Part shown: piece after piece, positions 8,340 to 16,764 of the stretch
Layout of the letters: each line of letters begins with the position of its first letter
Numbering within the stretch: position 1 is the stretch's first letter
Assembly (NCBI RefSeq): GCF_965200405.1
Contig: NZ_OZ241356.1
Span: 3,162,001-3,226,000 of the forward strand
Source of the DNA: Glacieibacterium sp965200405
GTDB taxonomy: Bacteria > Pseudomonadota > Alphaproteobacteria > Sphingomonadales > Sphingomonadaceae
DNA length: 64,000 nucleotides
Direction: 5' to 3'
Notes under the pieces: generated by a model
Database searches by the model: none
Told to the model about the DNA's origin: nothing
Seen by the model: the letters and a program-made list of their open reading frames with translations, nothing else
Position numbers and translations under genes: made by a program

Positions 8340-9162
8340 AGTCCATCCCGATATCGGCCGCGGGTGCGCTTTGGGTGATGCGCCCGACGGAAACGAAGGT
8401 GACGCCGGTTTCGGCAAGGCCGCGGATCGTGTCGAGGTTGACGCCCCCCGACGCCTCGGTCGGCACGCGCCCGGCGACCAGCGCCACGGCCTCGCGCAGC
8501 ACCGCCGCGCCCATGTTGTCGAGCAGCAGCCGATCGGCTCCTGCGGCCAGCGCCGGCTCGATCTGGTCGATACGGTCGACCTCGACGACGATACCCTGCA
8601 GCCCGGCGGCCTTGGCGGCGCGCACTGCGGCATCGACGCTGCCGGCGACGGCGATATGGTTGTCCTTGATCATCACCCCGTCGTCGAGGCGCATCCGGTG
8701 ATTGGTCGCGCCGCCGGTCCGGGTTGCGTACTTCTCCAGCACGCGCAGCCCGGGCAACGTCTTGCGCGTGTCGAGCAGGACGGCGCCGGTGCCCTCGATG
8801 GCGTCGACATACCGCCGCGCCATCGTCGCGATGCCGGTCAGATGCTGGACGTTGTTGAGCGCCGACCGTTCCGCCGACAACAGCGCGCGGGCGTTGCCGG
8901 TGACGCGCAGCAGCGGCGTGCCGGGGGTGACCGCGACGCCCTCCTCCACCAGCGTCTCGACCTGCGCGGCGGGATCGAGCGCGAGGAAGAACGCCGCCGC
9001 GATCCACAATCCGCAGACCGTGACCGCGTCCCGGCTGGCGAGCACTGCAGCCAGCCTGGCGTCCGCCGGGATGACCGCGGACGAGGTGACGTCGCCGCCC
9101 TCCCCCAGGTCTTCGGCCAGCGTGGCACGGACGAACGCGTCGAGGTCGAAGCCGGGGATCAT
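8332..9162 (-). CDS. nadC: Nicotinate-nucleotide pyrophosphorylase (carboxylating) NadC
   Basis: NadC converts quinolinate and PRPP to nicotinate mononucleotide, CO2 and PPi in de novo NAD synthesis. The 276-residue protein shows the expected sequence: N-terminal EDLGEGGDVTSSAVIP, the ERSALNNVQHLTGIAT region, DTRKTLPGLRVLEKYA with the substrate-binding Arg and Lys, GGATNHRMRLDDGVMIKDNHI, and the C-terminal ASGGVNLDTIRGLAETGVTFVSVG. Length is typical. The nadA and nadB genes are not in the window. It is transcribed with, and overlaps, the RNase T2 gene, and it is divergent from the MFS transporter gene 88 bases away. Confidence 0.96.
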   Translation of the reverse strand: MIPGFDLDAFVRATLAEDLGEGGDVTSSAVIPADARLAAVLASRDAVTVCGLWIAAAFFLALDPAAQVETLVEEGVAVTPGTPLLRVTGNARALLSAERSALNNVQHLTGIATMARRYVDAIEGTGAVLLDTRKTLPGLRVLEKYATRTGGATNHRMRLDDGVMIKDNHIAVAGSVDAAVRAAKAAGLQGIVVEVDRIDQIEPALAAGADRLLLDNMGAAVLREAVALVAGRVPTEASGGVNLDTIRGLAETGVTFVSVGRITQSAPAADIGMDYA

Positions 9163-9250
9163 CCCGTGTCGCTAGCGCCCGGCCCGGCCCGCGGCAAGCC
9201 GATAGCGGCATAGGGTGGCTCGCGTCCAGGACGCGGGCTAGCATCGGGCC

Positions 9251-10486
9251 ATGACCGAACCTCGTCCGATCCGCCACGCGCTGGCGTTCATCTTCGTCAC
9301 GGTGCTGATCGATTCGATCGGCTTCGGCATCGTCACGCCGGTGCTGCCCGAGTTGATCATGCATTTGACCGGGCGCGACCTTGCGGGGGCGGCGCCGATC
9401 AGCGGTTATCTCGGCGTCGGTTATGCGGTGATGCAGTTCGTCTTCGCGCCGCTGATCGGCGGATTGTCCGATCGCTTCGGGCGCCGCCCGGTGCTGCTCG
9501 CGTCGCTGGCGGCGTTCAGCCTCGACTATGCCGCGATGGCCTTCGCACCGACGATCGCCTGGTTGTTCGCCGCGCGGCTGGTGGCCGGCGTTACCGGCGC
9601 CTCGTTCGGCACCGCCTATGCTTATGTCGCCGACGTCAGCCCGCCCGACCGTCGCGGTGCCAACTTCGGGATCATCGGCATGGGCTTTGGCCTCGGCTTC
9701 ATCATAGGCCCGGCGTTGGGCGGGGTGCTGGCGCACTATGGCACGCCGGTGCCGTTCATGGTCGCCGCGGGCCTTGCGCTGGTCAACGTCGCCTATGGCT
9801 ATTTCGTCCTGCCCGAGAGCCTGTCGCCGGAGAACCGGCGCCCCTTCGACCTGAAGCGCGCCAATCCGATCGGCTCGGTGCTGCGCATCCGCAAGTACAG
9901 CCCGGCAGTGATGACCCTGGTCATGGCGACCTTCCTGTGGGTCGTCGGCTTCCAGGCGCTGCCGGTGACGTGGAATTACTTCACGATCGCGCGCTTCGGC
10001 TGGTCGACGGCGCAGATCGGCTACAGCTTCGCCGCCGTCGGACTGGTCGCCATCATCATGCAGGGCGGCGTCGGGCGGCTGATCATTCCCCGCGTCGGCG
10101 AGCGGCGTGTCGTGATCGCAGGCGGCATCAGCGCCATTGCCGCCTATCTGATATACACCTTCGCTCAGGCCGGCTGGCAGATGTATGTCGGCATCGCCGT
10201 CGGCGGACTGTCCGGCCTCGTCTACCAGTCGATGCAGGCGCTGATGTCGCGCGAAGTCGGGCCGTCCGAGCAGGGCGAGCTGCAGGGCGCCATCGCCAGC
10301 ATCTTCAGCATCGCGTCGATCATCGGTCCGCTGGCGATGACGCAGGTGTTCGCGCGCTTCGTGGCAGCCGACGCGCCGGTCTACCTACCCGGCGCGCCCT
10401 TCGTCCTCGCAGCCCTGCTGTCGGCGGGGATGCTGGCGGTGTTCGTCGGCGTGAAAGTCAGATCCGCCCCATCAGGAACAGGATGA
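9251..10486 (+). CDS. MFS transporter, TetA-like (DHA1 group)
   Basis: This 411-residue inner-membrane protein has the layout of twelve hydrophobic segments typical of the major facilitator superfamily. The early part resembles tetracycline/proton antiporters: VTVLIDSIGFGIVTPVLPELI in helix 1, and the loop 2-3 signature GGLSDRFGRRPVLL. Motif C-like glycine-rich helix 5 (IIGMGFGLGFIIGPALGG) indicates a drug/proton antiporter fold. The substrate is not known, and TetA resemblance does not by itself mean tetracycline resistance. The last 29 bases overlap the 3' end of the convergent DUF3309 gene. Confidence 0.88.
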   Translation: MTEPRPIRHALAFIFVTVLIDSIGFGIVTPVLPELIMHLTGRDLAGAAPISGYLGVGYAVMQFVFAPLIGGLSDRFGRRPVLLASLAAFSLDYAAMAFAPTIAWLFAARLVAGVTGASFGTAYAYVADVSPPDRRGANFGIIGMGFGLGFIIGPALGGVLAHYGTPVPFMVAAGLALVNVAYGYFVLPESLSPENRRPFDLKRANPIGSVLRIRKYSPAVMTLVMATFLWVVGFQALPVTWNYFTIARFGWSTAQIGYSFAAVGLVAIIMQGGVGRLIIPRVGERRVVIAGGISAIAAYLIYTFAQAGWQMYVGIAVGGLSGLVYQSMQALMSREVGPSEQGELQGAIASIFSIASIIGPLAMTQVFARFVAADAPVYLPGAPFVLAALLSAGMLAVFVGVKVRSAPSGTG

Positions 10487-10616
10487 CGATGATCAACAGG
10501 ACGACGCCGAGCCCGCCCGACGGGCCATAGCCCCAGCCGCTGCTGTAGCCCCAGTTCGGCAGTGAACCGACGAGCAGCAGGATGACGACGATGAGCAGGA
10601 TCAAACCGAGCGACAC
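10458..10616 (-). CDS. DUF3309-type small membrane protein
   Basis: This 52-residue protein begins at a GTG (10614-10616) preceded by a strong GGAGGA ribosome site. The sequence has two hydrophobic stretches (LILLIVVILLLVGSLP and VVLLIIVILFLMG) around a Trp/Tyr/Gly-rich loop NWGYSSGWGYGPSGG. This is the pattern of DUF3309 proteins, which are often found in Alphaproteobacteria and have no established role. It is too short to stand out in ordinary gene calls. Its last codons overlap the end of the convergent MFS gene by 29 bases. Confidence 0.75.
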   Translation of the reverse strand: MSLGLILLIVVILLLVGSLPNWGYSSGWGYGPSGGLGVVLLIIVILFLMGRI

Positions 10617-10673
10617 AGCGCGTTCCTCCGTTGGTTCGGAGGTGTAACGCGGTCATTACGGGAAGGTTGCGAA

Positions 10674-10748
<75 letters not shown>

Positions 10749-10854
10749 ACATTCGCGGGTGACGCGTCCGACCCGGGGGTCTCGGCGTGCGGGCGGCTAT
10801 GGGGGAACCCGCGCGGGCTTGTCAAGGCAAGTGCGTGGGGATTAGGCGATACCG

Positions 10855-11022
10855 ATGGCCGATAACACCGCAGCATCGAGACGAGCAGAACGTTTGGCCG
10901 CGGCGCTGCGGGCAAACCTGCAGCGCCGCAAGGGTCGCGACCGGGGCGAAGCGGCTGCCCCGCCCGAGGTCGAGGAAGCGCCTAGCTCTTCGACGCCAGC
11001 GCCGCCTCCACCGCAGCGGTGA
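10855..11022 (+). CDS. Small basic protein, 55 residues, helical N-terminus
   Basis: This short frame encodes MADNTAASRRAERLAAALRA followed by NLQRRKGRDRGE and an acidic, proline-rich tail. Short conserved proteins with a similar RLAAALRxNLxRRK core are common in Alphaproteobacteria, and their function is unknown. The ATG lies just after an AT-containing leader. The last 41 bases overlap the 3' end of the convergent glutathione peroxidase gene, which is unusual and lowers confidence in the C-terminus. I would keep it as a probable gene because the core is recognisable, but there is no clear Shine-Dalgarno sequence. Confidence 0.55.
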   Translation: MADNTAASRRAERLAAALRANLQRRKGRDRGEAAAPPEVEEAPSSSTPAPPPPQR

Positions 11023-11533
11023 CCTCAGGCGCGCCCGGCTGGACCTTGTTGCCGAAGGCGCGGATCAGCTTGCCGTCGCGACCGACGAGATATTTGTGGA
11101 AGTTCCAGGTCGGCACCTGGTCGGGGCCGAGAGTTGCGGCGGCCCAGCGGTAGAAGGGCACGGCGCCCGGACCCTTGACGGTGCTCGTCTCGGTCAGCGG
11201 AAACTTGATGCCGAACTTGGCGTCGCAGAAGGTTTTGACCTCCTTGTTGCTGCCGAACTCCTGGTCGCCGAAGTCCTTCGACGGTACGCCGATGATCGTC
11301 AGGCCCTTGGCATTATAGGCCTCGTACAGCTTCTCCAGGCCTTCATATTGCGGGGTGTTACCGCACATGCTGGCGGTGTTGACCACCATGATGACCTTGC
11401 CCTTGTACTGGGCGAAGGGCAGCGGCGTGCCGTCGATGCCGGTCATGGTGACGTCATACGCCGAGGTCACTCCGGCCGGCGCTGCAGCGATGGACAGGGC
11501 AGCAACGGCGGCGAGCGAAACGATGCGGATCAT
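10982..11533 (-). CDS. Glutathione peroxidase family protein, exported
   Basis: This 183-residue peroxidase has an N-terminal signal-like segment (residues 1-20), so it probably acts in the periplasm. The catalytic cysteine is C57 in NTASMCGNTPQYEGLE. The Gln/Trp partners lie in FGDQEFGSNKE and TWNFHKYLVGRDG. Many bacterial enzymes of this family use thioredoxin rather than glutathione, so the reductant is uncertain; a second cysteine near residue 100 (VKTFCDAKFG) could be resolving. It is the last gene of a three-gene unit (aminopeptidase P, TMEM175, this gene), and its ATG overlaps the TMEM175 stop by four bases. Confidence 0.92.
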   Translation of the reverse strand: MIRIVSLAAVAALSIAAAPAGVTSAYDVTMTGIDGTPLPFAQYKGKVIMVVNTASMCGNTPQYEGLEKLYEAYNAKGLTIIGVPSKDFGDQEFGSNKEVKTFCDAKFGIKFPLTETSTVKGPGAVPFYRWAAATLGPDQVPTWNFHKYLVGRDGKLIRAFGNKVQPGAPEVTAAVEAALASKS

Positions 11534-12165
11534 GTGGCGGGCTCCTCTGGCGATTTGCGATCATGGACCGCCTTGACGACAGGCGTAACTACCAAAAGTG
11601 CCACGGGTAGCAGCAGCCAGCTCAGCATCGCCGCCTGCGGATGCGCCGAGGCGAAGAAGGCGCTGATGCCGAACAGCAAAGGCGGCATCGCGCTGCGCCA
11701 CAGGATCGCGATCCGCTCCGGACGAGCCATGCCGGGCAGCTCGATCCGCGGCCGCAGCGTGAAGGCGGCGAGGATGAAATGCATCAGGCCGAGCGCCGCG
11801 ACGCTGATCGCGTAAAGCGTCACGACTCCCGGATCGAGGCCCCGTTCGCTGAGCACCGCGGTCGGGAATGGCAGGAAGATCACAGTCAGCAACAACAGCA
11901 GGTTGAGCCGCATCACGCCCGGCGTCGCCACGCCAAGGCGCGCGAACAGCTTGTTGTGGTTGAGCCAGTAGATGCCGATGACCATGAAGCTGAGCAGGAA
12001 GCCGAACAGGTGCGGCACCGTCGCGGCAAAGGCCTGATCGAAGGGCAGCTCGCCCGGCGGCAGCTTGACCTCGATGATCAGCAGCGTGATCGCGATGGCA
12101 AACACCGCGTCGCTGAAGAAGACCGTACGTTCGAAGGCGATGTCGCGCGTCGCGTGTTCGCTCAT
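11530..12165 (-). CDS. TMEM175-family (DUF1211) potassium channel-like membrane protein
   Basis: This 211-residue membrane protein has the hallmark of the TMEM175 family at the start of its first helix: ERTVFFSDAVFAIAITLLIIEVKLP, with the FSD filter motif. Bacterial members have six helices and form tetrameric K+-leak channels. Five or six hydrophobic segments can be seen here, including VPHLFGFLLSFMVIGIYWLNH and LLLLLTVIFLPFPTAVLS. It overlaps by four bases both the aminopeptidase P stop upstream and the glutathione peroxidase start downstream, so the three genes form a tightly coupled operon. The physiological link between them is unknown. Confidence 0.9.
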   Translation of the reverse strand: MSEHATRDIAFERTVFFSDAVFAIAITLLIIEVKLPPGELPFDQAFAATVPHLFGFLLSFMVIGIYWLNHNKLFARLGVATPGVMRLNLLLLLTVIFLPFPTAVLSERGLDPGVVTLYAISVAALGLMHFILAAFTLRPRIELPGMARPERIAILWRSAMPPLLFGISAFFASAHPQAAMLSWLLLPVALLVVTPVVKAVHDRKSPEEPAT

Positions 12166-13961
12166 CGGTCGAGTGGTGCCGTCCGGGTCGCCAGCCAGTC
12201 GCGCCCGGCCTCGTCGAGGAGCGGACCGACCTCGGCAGCGACACGGGCGTGATAGGCGTCGACCCAGGCACGCTCGCCGGCGCTGAGCATCGACGCGTCG
12301 ATGAGGTTGCGATCGATCGGCGCCAGCGTCAGCGGCTCGAAACCGAGCATCGGCTTTTCGGCGCCGGGGACGTCGCGGGGCACGACCAGCACGAGGTTCT
12401 CGATGCGGATGCCGTACTCGCCGGTCTTGTAATAGCCGGGCTCGTTGGAGACGATCATGCCGGCCGCGAGGGGCTCGTCGCCGCCGGGTTGGCCGCCGGC
12501 CATCGTCGCGATGCGCTGCGGGCCCTCATGGACCGCGAGGTAGCTGCCGACGCCGTGACCGGTGCCGTGGGCGTAGTCGAGCCCCGCCTGCCACAGCGGA
12601 GCGCGCGCCAGCACGTCGAGCTGGGCGCCGCGCGTTCCTTGCGGGAAGATTGCGCTGGACAGAGCGATATGGCCCTTGAGCACGCGGGTGAAGCGGTCGC
12701 GCATTTCCGGCGTCGGGGTGCCGACCGCGAGCGTGCGGGTGACGTCGGTAGTGCCGTCGCGGTATTGGCCGCCCGAATCGATCAGGAACAGCGAACCGGG
12801 CTCGATCCTGCGGTTGGTCGCCTCCGAAACGCGGTAGTGGACGATCGCCCCGTTCGGACCGGCGCCCGAGATGGTGTCGAAGCTGAGATCCTCGAGCTGG
12901 TTGGTCTGGTCGCGGAACTGGCGCAGCTTCGCCGCCGCGCCGAGCTCGTCGAGCTGGCCCTTGGGTGCCTCGTCCGCGAACCAGTGCAGGAAGCGCGTAA
13001 GGGCCGCGCCGTCACGCAGGTGCGCTGCCCTGGAACCGGCGATCTCGACGGCGTTCTTGACCGCCTTGGGCAGCGCGCACGGGTCGCGCGCCTCGACGAT
13101 CTTGGCTCCGCCGCGCCTGAGTGCCTCGAAGATCGCCGCAACGGCCGTGGCAGGGTCGGCGGTGACGGTCTGCCCGCCGAGCTGTTCCAGCGCCGTGACG
13201 AACGCCTCGCGGTCGTGGATTCGCACGTCGCTGCCGAGGTGGGCGCGCATCTCGCCGTCGAGCTTGGCCGGATCGACGAACAGCTCGGCGGTCCCGTCGG
13301 CGTGGAACAGCGCAAAGGCCAGCGCGACCGGGGTGTGCGTCACGTCCTTGCCGCGGATGTTGAGCGCCCAGGCGATCGAGTCGAGCGCCGACACCACCGC
13401 GACGTCGGCGCGCTGCTGCTTGAGCCACGCCGCGATCCCGGCGCGCTTGTCCGCCGACGAGACGCCCGCGAGTTCGTCGGGGTGCACCTCCAGCCGCGCT
13501 ACCGAGCGACCGGGCCGGTCGCTCCAGATGCTGTCGACGGGATTGCGCTCTACCGCGACCAGCGTCGCACCGCGCTCCGCCAGCCGGCGCTCGGTCGCCG
13601 CAACCCAGGCGGCAGTGTGGAGCCAGGCGTCATAGCCGATGCGGTCGCCCTCCCCCGCGTGAACGCCGAGCCACTCGCCGACGCTGGAGGCCGGGACCTG
13701 CTCGAAATCGTAGAGGTCGCCCGGCACCTGCTCGCGGACCTGCAGCGTGTAGCGTCCGTCGGTGAACATCGCCGCCCGCGACGCCAGCACGGCCGCCGAT
13801 CCCGCCGAGCCTTCAAACCCGGTCAGCCACGCCAGTCGCTGCGCATAGCCCCCGACATATTCGCTCATATGCTCGTCGGTCAGCGGCACCACGAAGCCGG
13901 TCAGCGCATCGTTTTGTAGCTGGGCGCGAAGGGCGGCGAGGCGATCGGCATAGGTCGACAT
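12162..13961 (-). CDS. Xaa-Pro aminopeptidase (M24B family)
   Basis: This 599-residue cytosolic metallopeptidase removes N-terminal residues before proline. It has the three-domain form of eukaryotic-type aminopeptidase P: two creatinase-like N-terminal domains (DRLAALRAQLQ at the start, GSAAVLASRAAMFTDGRYTLQ) and a C-terminal pita-bread catalytic domain. Metal ligands can be placed in LFLIDSGGQYRDGTTDVTRT, in HGTGHGVGSYLAVHEGPQ and in NEPGYYKTGEYGIRIENL. The start chosen is the ATG at 13959-13961; the open frame extends 33 codons further but would run into the divergent oligopeptidase leader. The first gene of a three-gene operon, it lies 68 bases from the divergent oligopeptidase gene. Confidence 0.94.
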   Translation of the reverse strand: MSTYADRLAALRAQLQNDALTGFVVPLTDEHMSEYVGGYAQRLAWLTGFEGSAGSAAVLASRAAMFTDGRYTLQVREQVPGDLYDFEQVPASSVGEWLGVHAGEGDRIGYDAWLHTAAWVAATERRLAERGATLVAVERNPVDSIWSDRPGRSVARLEVHPDELAGVSSADKRAGIAAWLKQQRADVAVVSALDSIAWALNIRGKDVTHTPVALAFALFHADGTAELFVDPAKLDGEMRAHLGSDVRIHDREAFVTALEQLGGQTVTADPATAVAAIFEALRRGGAKIVEARDPCALPKAVKNAVEIAGSRAAHLRDGAALTRFLHWFADEAPKGQLDELGAAAKLRQFRDQTNQLEDLSFDTISGAGPNGAIVHYRVSEATNRRIEPGSLFLIDSGGQYRDGTTDVTRTLAVGTPTPEMRDRFTRVLKGHIALSSAIFPQGTRGAQLDVLARAPLWQAGLDYAHGTGHGVGSYLAVHEGPQRIATMAGGQPGGDEPLAAGMIVSNEPGYYKTGEYGIRIENLVLVVPRDVPGAEKPMLGFEPLTLAPIDRNLIDASMLSAGERAWVDAYHARVAAEVGPLLDEAGRDWLATRTAPLDR

Positions 13962-14029
13962 GGGCGGGCATTCCTGAGCGTGACCGCCCGAGCATAGCCA
14001 AGCCGTCCGGCCCTTGCTAGGCGAACGCG

Positions 14030-16072
14030 ATGCAGCCTCCCGTCGCCAGCCGCCGCCCACATTCCGCCACCCACCACGGCATCGCCGTCGAGGATCACTT
14101 CGCCTGGCTGAAGGACCCCGGCTACCCTGTCGTCGCCGACCCCGACGTGCTGGCCTATGTCGCCGAGGAGAATGCCTGGTTCGAGGCGTGGATGGCGCCG
14201 CACGCCGCGACCGTCGAAACGCTGTACGAGGAACTGAAAGGCCGGGTGAAGCAGGACGACGAGGGCGTCCCGACCCGCGACGGCGACTGGGATTACTGGT
14301 GGAAGTTCGCCACCGGCGGCCAGTACCGGATCTGGCTGCGGCGACCCGCAGGCGGCGGCGACGAGCAGGTCATCCTCGACGAACCGGCGCTGGCTGGGTC
14401 GCTCGATTACTTCCGGCTCGGCGGGCTGGCGGTCAGCCCCGACGGCAACCGCCTCGCCTACGCGATCGACGCCGATGGGTCGGAACGCTTCACGCTGCGG
14501 GTCCGCGACCTTGCCACCGGCGTCGAGGGGGAGCCGATCACCGCGCACAGCATCGGCTCGCCGGTGTGGACCGCCGACAGCGCCGCGCTCGCCTGGACCG
14601 AGGTCGACGAGAAATGGCGCCCGTTCCGCGTTCGCCTGCACCGGCTCGACATCGGCGGCGAGGATGGCGTGCTATACGAGGAGAGCGACCCGAGCTTCTT
14701 CGTCGGCGTCGGCCGCAGCCAGGATCGCAGCCAGATCATCGTCCGCGCCGCCGACCACGTCACCAGCGAACTGCGGCTGTTCCCGACCGCCGCGCCCGAG
14801 ACGAAGCCGCTGCTGGTCAGCTCGCGCTTGGCGGGTCGCGAATACGAGGTCGACGTGCGCGGCGAGACGCTGTTCATCCGCACCAACGACACGCATCCCA
14901 ACTTCCGCATCGCCACCGCGACGCTCGCCGCGCCGGGCGAGTGGACCGAGCTGATCGCCCCGAGCGACGACGACTATATCCGCGGCATCACCGCCTTCAC
15001 CTCCTATCTCGCGATCGAGGAGCGGGTCGACGGGCTCGACGCCGTTCGGCTGCGCTACGACGACGGAAGCGAACACCGCATCGCCTTTCCGGAGCCGAGC
15101 TTCACCGCCGGACTGTCGACCAACTCCGAGCCCGACGCGCCGCTGCTGCGGCTGAGCTACAGCTCGATGGTCACGCCGCAGACGGTGTTCGACTATGACG
15201 TTGCGGCGCGGACGCTGGTGACGCGCAAGGTCCAGGTCGTGCCTTCGGGCTACGACGCCTCGGCCTATGCGACCGAACGGCTGTGGGCGACCGCGCCCGA
15301 CGGCGTGAAGGTGCCGGTGTCGGTGGTCTATCGCCGCGACCTGCCCCGCGACGGCAGCGCCCGGCTGCACCTGTACGGCTATGGCGCCTATGGCATCACC
15401 ATCCCGCCAGGCTTCTCCGCCAGCCGCCTGAGCCTGCTCGACCGCGGTTTCGCCTATGCCATCGCGCATGTCCGCGGCGGCGACGACTTCGGCCACCGCT
15501 GGTACCAGCACGGCAAGCTCGACAAGCGCACCAACACCTTCACCGACTTCGTCGCCGCGGCGCACGCGCTGATCGACGCCGGGTTCGTGAAGGTGGGTAA
15601 CATCTCGACCTCGGGCGGCAGCGCTGGCGGCACGCTGATGGGCGTCGTCGCCAACAGCGATCCGGGCCTGTGGCGCGCCGTCGTCGCGCATGTGCCGTTC
15701 GTCGACGTGCTGGGGACGATGCTCGACGACACGCTGCCGCTGACGCCGATCGAATGGCCCGAGTGGGGCAATCCGCTGACCGATCCGGCGGCATTCGCGC
15801 TGATCCGCAGCTACAGCCCGTACGACAATGTGACGGCGCAGGCTTATCCGGCAATGCTCGTCACCGCCGGCCTCAACGACCCGCGCGTCACCTATTGGGA
15901 GCCGGCGAAGTGGGTCGCCCGCCTCCGCGAGCTCGGCACCGGCGACAAGCCGCTGCTGCTCAAGACCAACATGGGCGCGGGCCACGGCGGCAAGTCGGGG
16001 CGCTTCGAGGCCCTACGCGAGACGGCGGAGGAGTTCGCCTTCATCCTGGCGGCATTCGATGCACCCGCCTGA
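14030..16072 (+). CDS. ptrB: S9 family peptidase, oligopeptidase B-like
   Basis: This 680-residue serine oligopeptidase cleaves short peptides, usually after basic residues in oligopeptidase B. It starts with the family segment HHGIAVEDHFAWLKDPGYP, followed by a seven-bladed propeller domain (about residues 80-400) that gates access to the catalytic domain. The nucleophile is S531 in ISTSGGSAGGTLMGVV. The aspartate is in AGLNDPRVTYWEPAKW, and the histidine in NMGAGHGGKSGRFE. No signal peptide is seen, so it is cytoplasmic. It shares a short divergent promoter region with the aminopeptidase P gene, and its last 14 bases overlap the thioesterase gene. Confidence 0.93.
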   Translation: MQPPVASRRPHSATHHGIAVEDHFAWLKDPGYPVVADPDVLAYVAEENAWFEAWMAPHAATVETLYEELKGRVKQDDEGVPTRDGDWDYWWKFATGGQYRIWLRRPAGGGDEQVILDEPALAGSLDYFRLGGLAVSPDGNRLAYAIDADGSERFTLRVRDLATGVEGEPITAHSIGSPVWTADSAALAWTEVDEKWRPFRVRLHRLDIGGEDGVLYEESDPSFFVGVGRSQDRSQIIVRAADHVTSELRLFPTAAPETKPLLVSSRLAGREYEVDVRGETLFIRTNDTHPNFRIATATLAAPGEWTELIAPSDDDYIRGITAFTSYLAIEERVDGLDAVRLRYDDGSEHRIAFPEPSFTAGLSTNSEPDAPLLRLSYSSMVTPQTVFDYDVAARTLVTRKVQVVPSGYDASAYATERLWATAPDGVKVPVSVVYRRDLPRDGSARLHLYGYGAYGITIPPGFSASRLSLLDRGFAYAIAHVRGGDDFGHRWYQHGKLDKRTNTFTDFVAAAHALIDAGFVKVGNISTSGGSAGGTLMGVVANSDPGLWRAVVAHVPFVDVLGTMLDDTLPLTPIEWPEWGNPLTDPAAFALIRSYSPYDNVTAQAYPAMLVTAGLNDPRVTYWEPAKWVARLRELGTGDKPLLLKTNMGAGHGGKSGRFEALRETAEEFAFILAAFDAPA

Positions 16073-16478
16073 CCGCACGCCCTTCCGTCTGAGCGTCACC
16101 GCGCAGCCGGAGGACATCGACGAACTCGGGCACGTCAACAATGCCGTCTATCTGCGCTGGATCCAGGACATTGCCACTTCCCAGTGGCGCGCCGTCGGGC
16201 GGCCGGAGGATGTCGCGCGCTACGTCTGGGTCGTGACGCGCCACGAGATCGACTATCTGCGCGCTACGCTGGTCGGCGAGACGGTCGAGATGACGACCTG
16301 GGTCGGCACACCGCAAGGTGCCCGCTTCGAGCGCTTCGTCGAGATCGCCGGCCCCGACGGCAAGCTTCGCGTCTCGGCCCGCACCGTCTGGGCGCTGGTC
16401 GACCCCGCCAGCCGCCGTGCCCTGCGCATCCCGGCCGAAGTCGCCGCGCCGTTCCTGCAGGTCAGCGCAGGAAGCTGA
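16059..16478 (+). CDS. Acyl-CoA thioesterase (4HBT hotdog family)
   Basis: This 139-residue hotdog-fold protein resembles 4-hydroxybenzoyl-CoA thioesterases and YbgC. The conserved block with the catalytic aspartate region is EDIDELGHVNNAVYLRWIQD at about residues 18-37. It is followed by the strand pattern EIDYLRATLVGETVEMTTWV. Substrate cannot be predicted beyond an acyl-CoA. It overlaps the oligopeptidase gene by 14 bases and its stop overlaps the convergent small membrane protein gene by 17 bases. Confidence 0.88.
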   Translation: MHPPDRTPFRLSVTAQPEDIDELGHVNNAVYLRWIQDIATSQWRAVGRPEDVARYVWVVTRHEIDYLRATLVGETVEMTTWVGTPQGARFERFVEIAGPDGKLRVSARTVWALVDPASRRALRIPAEVAAPFLQVSAGS

Positions 16479-16653
16479 GCAGGTGGATCCCCATGACCAG
16501 GATGAAGGTCATACCGGTGAACATCAGCGCGTGCCACGGGATCAGCGCGTGCTTCGCCAGCGGTGACCTGGCACGCGCCCGGTCGCCGATCAGCGCGATG
16601 ATCGTGGCGACGACCGCGACGGCCAGGACGACGAGGCTGGTATCGCGGTCCAT
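16462..16653 (-). CDS. Small two-helix membrane protein, 63 residues
   Basis: I do not recognise a named family. The protein starts with a short polar leader (MDRDTS), then a hydrophobic helix LVVLAVAVVATIIALIG, a basic loop RARARSPLAKHA, and a second hydrophobic helix IPWHALMFTGMTFILVMGIHLL. The ATG at 16651-16653 has a good AGGGAG ribosome site, which favours it over the longer open frame starting at 16752. It converges on the thioesterase gene with a 17-base overlap and its upstream side faces the methyltransferase-like gene. Confidence 0.7.
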   Translation of the reverse strand: MDRDTSLVVLAVAVVATIIALIGDRARARSPLAKHALIPWHALMFTGMTFILVMGIHLLSFLR

Positions 16654-16764
16654 CAGGCTCCCTGAAAGCTGCAGCCGATGATCCGCCGCCGCGTCGGCCG
16701 GGCCTATGACCCGCTGCGGCGTTGCGCTAAAGCCTTGCTGCAACCAAGACAAGGGAGGTCGCTG

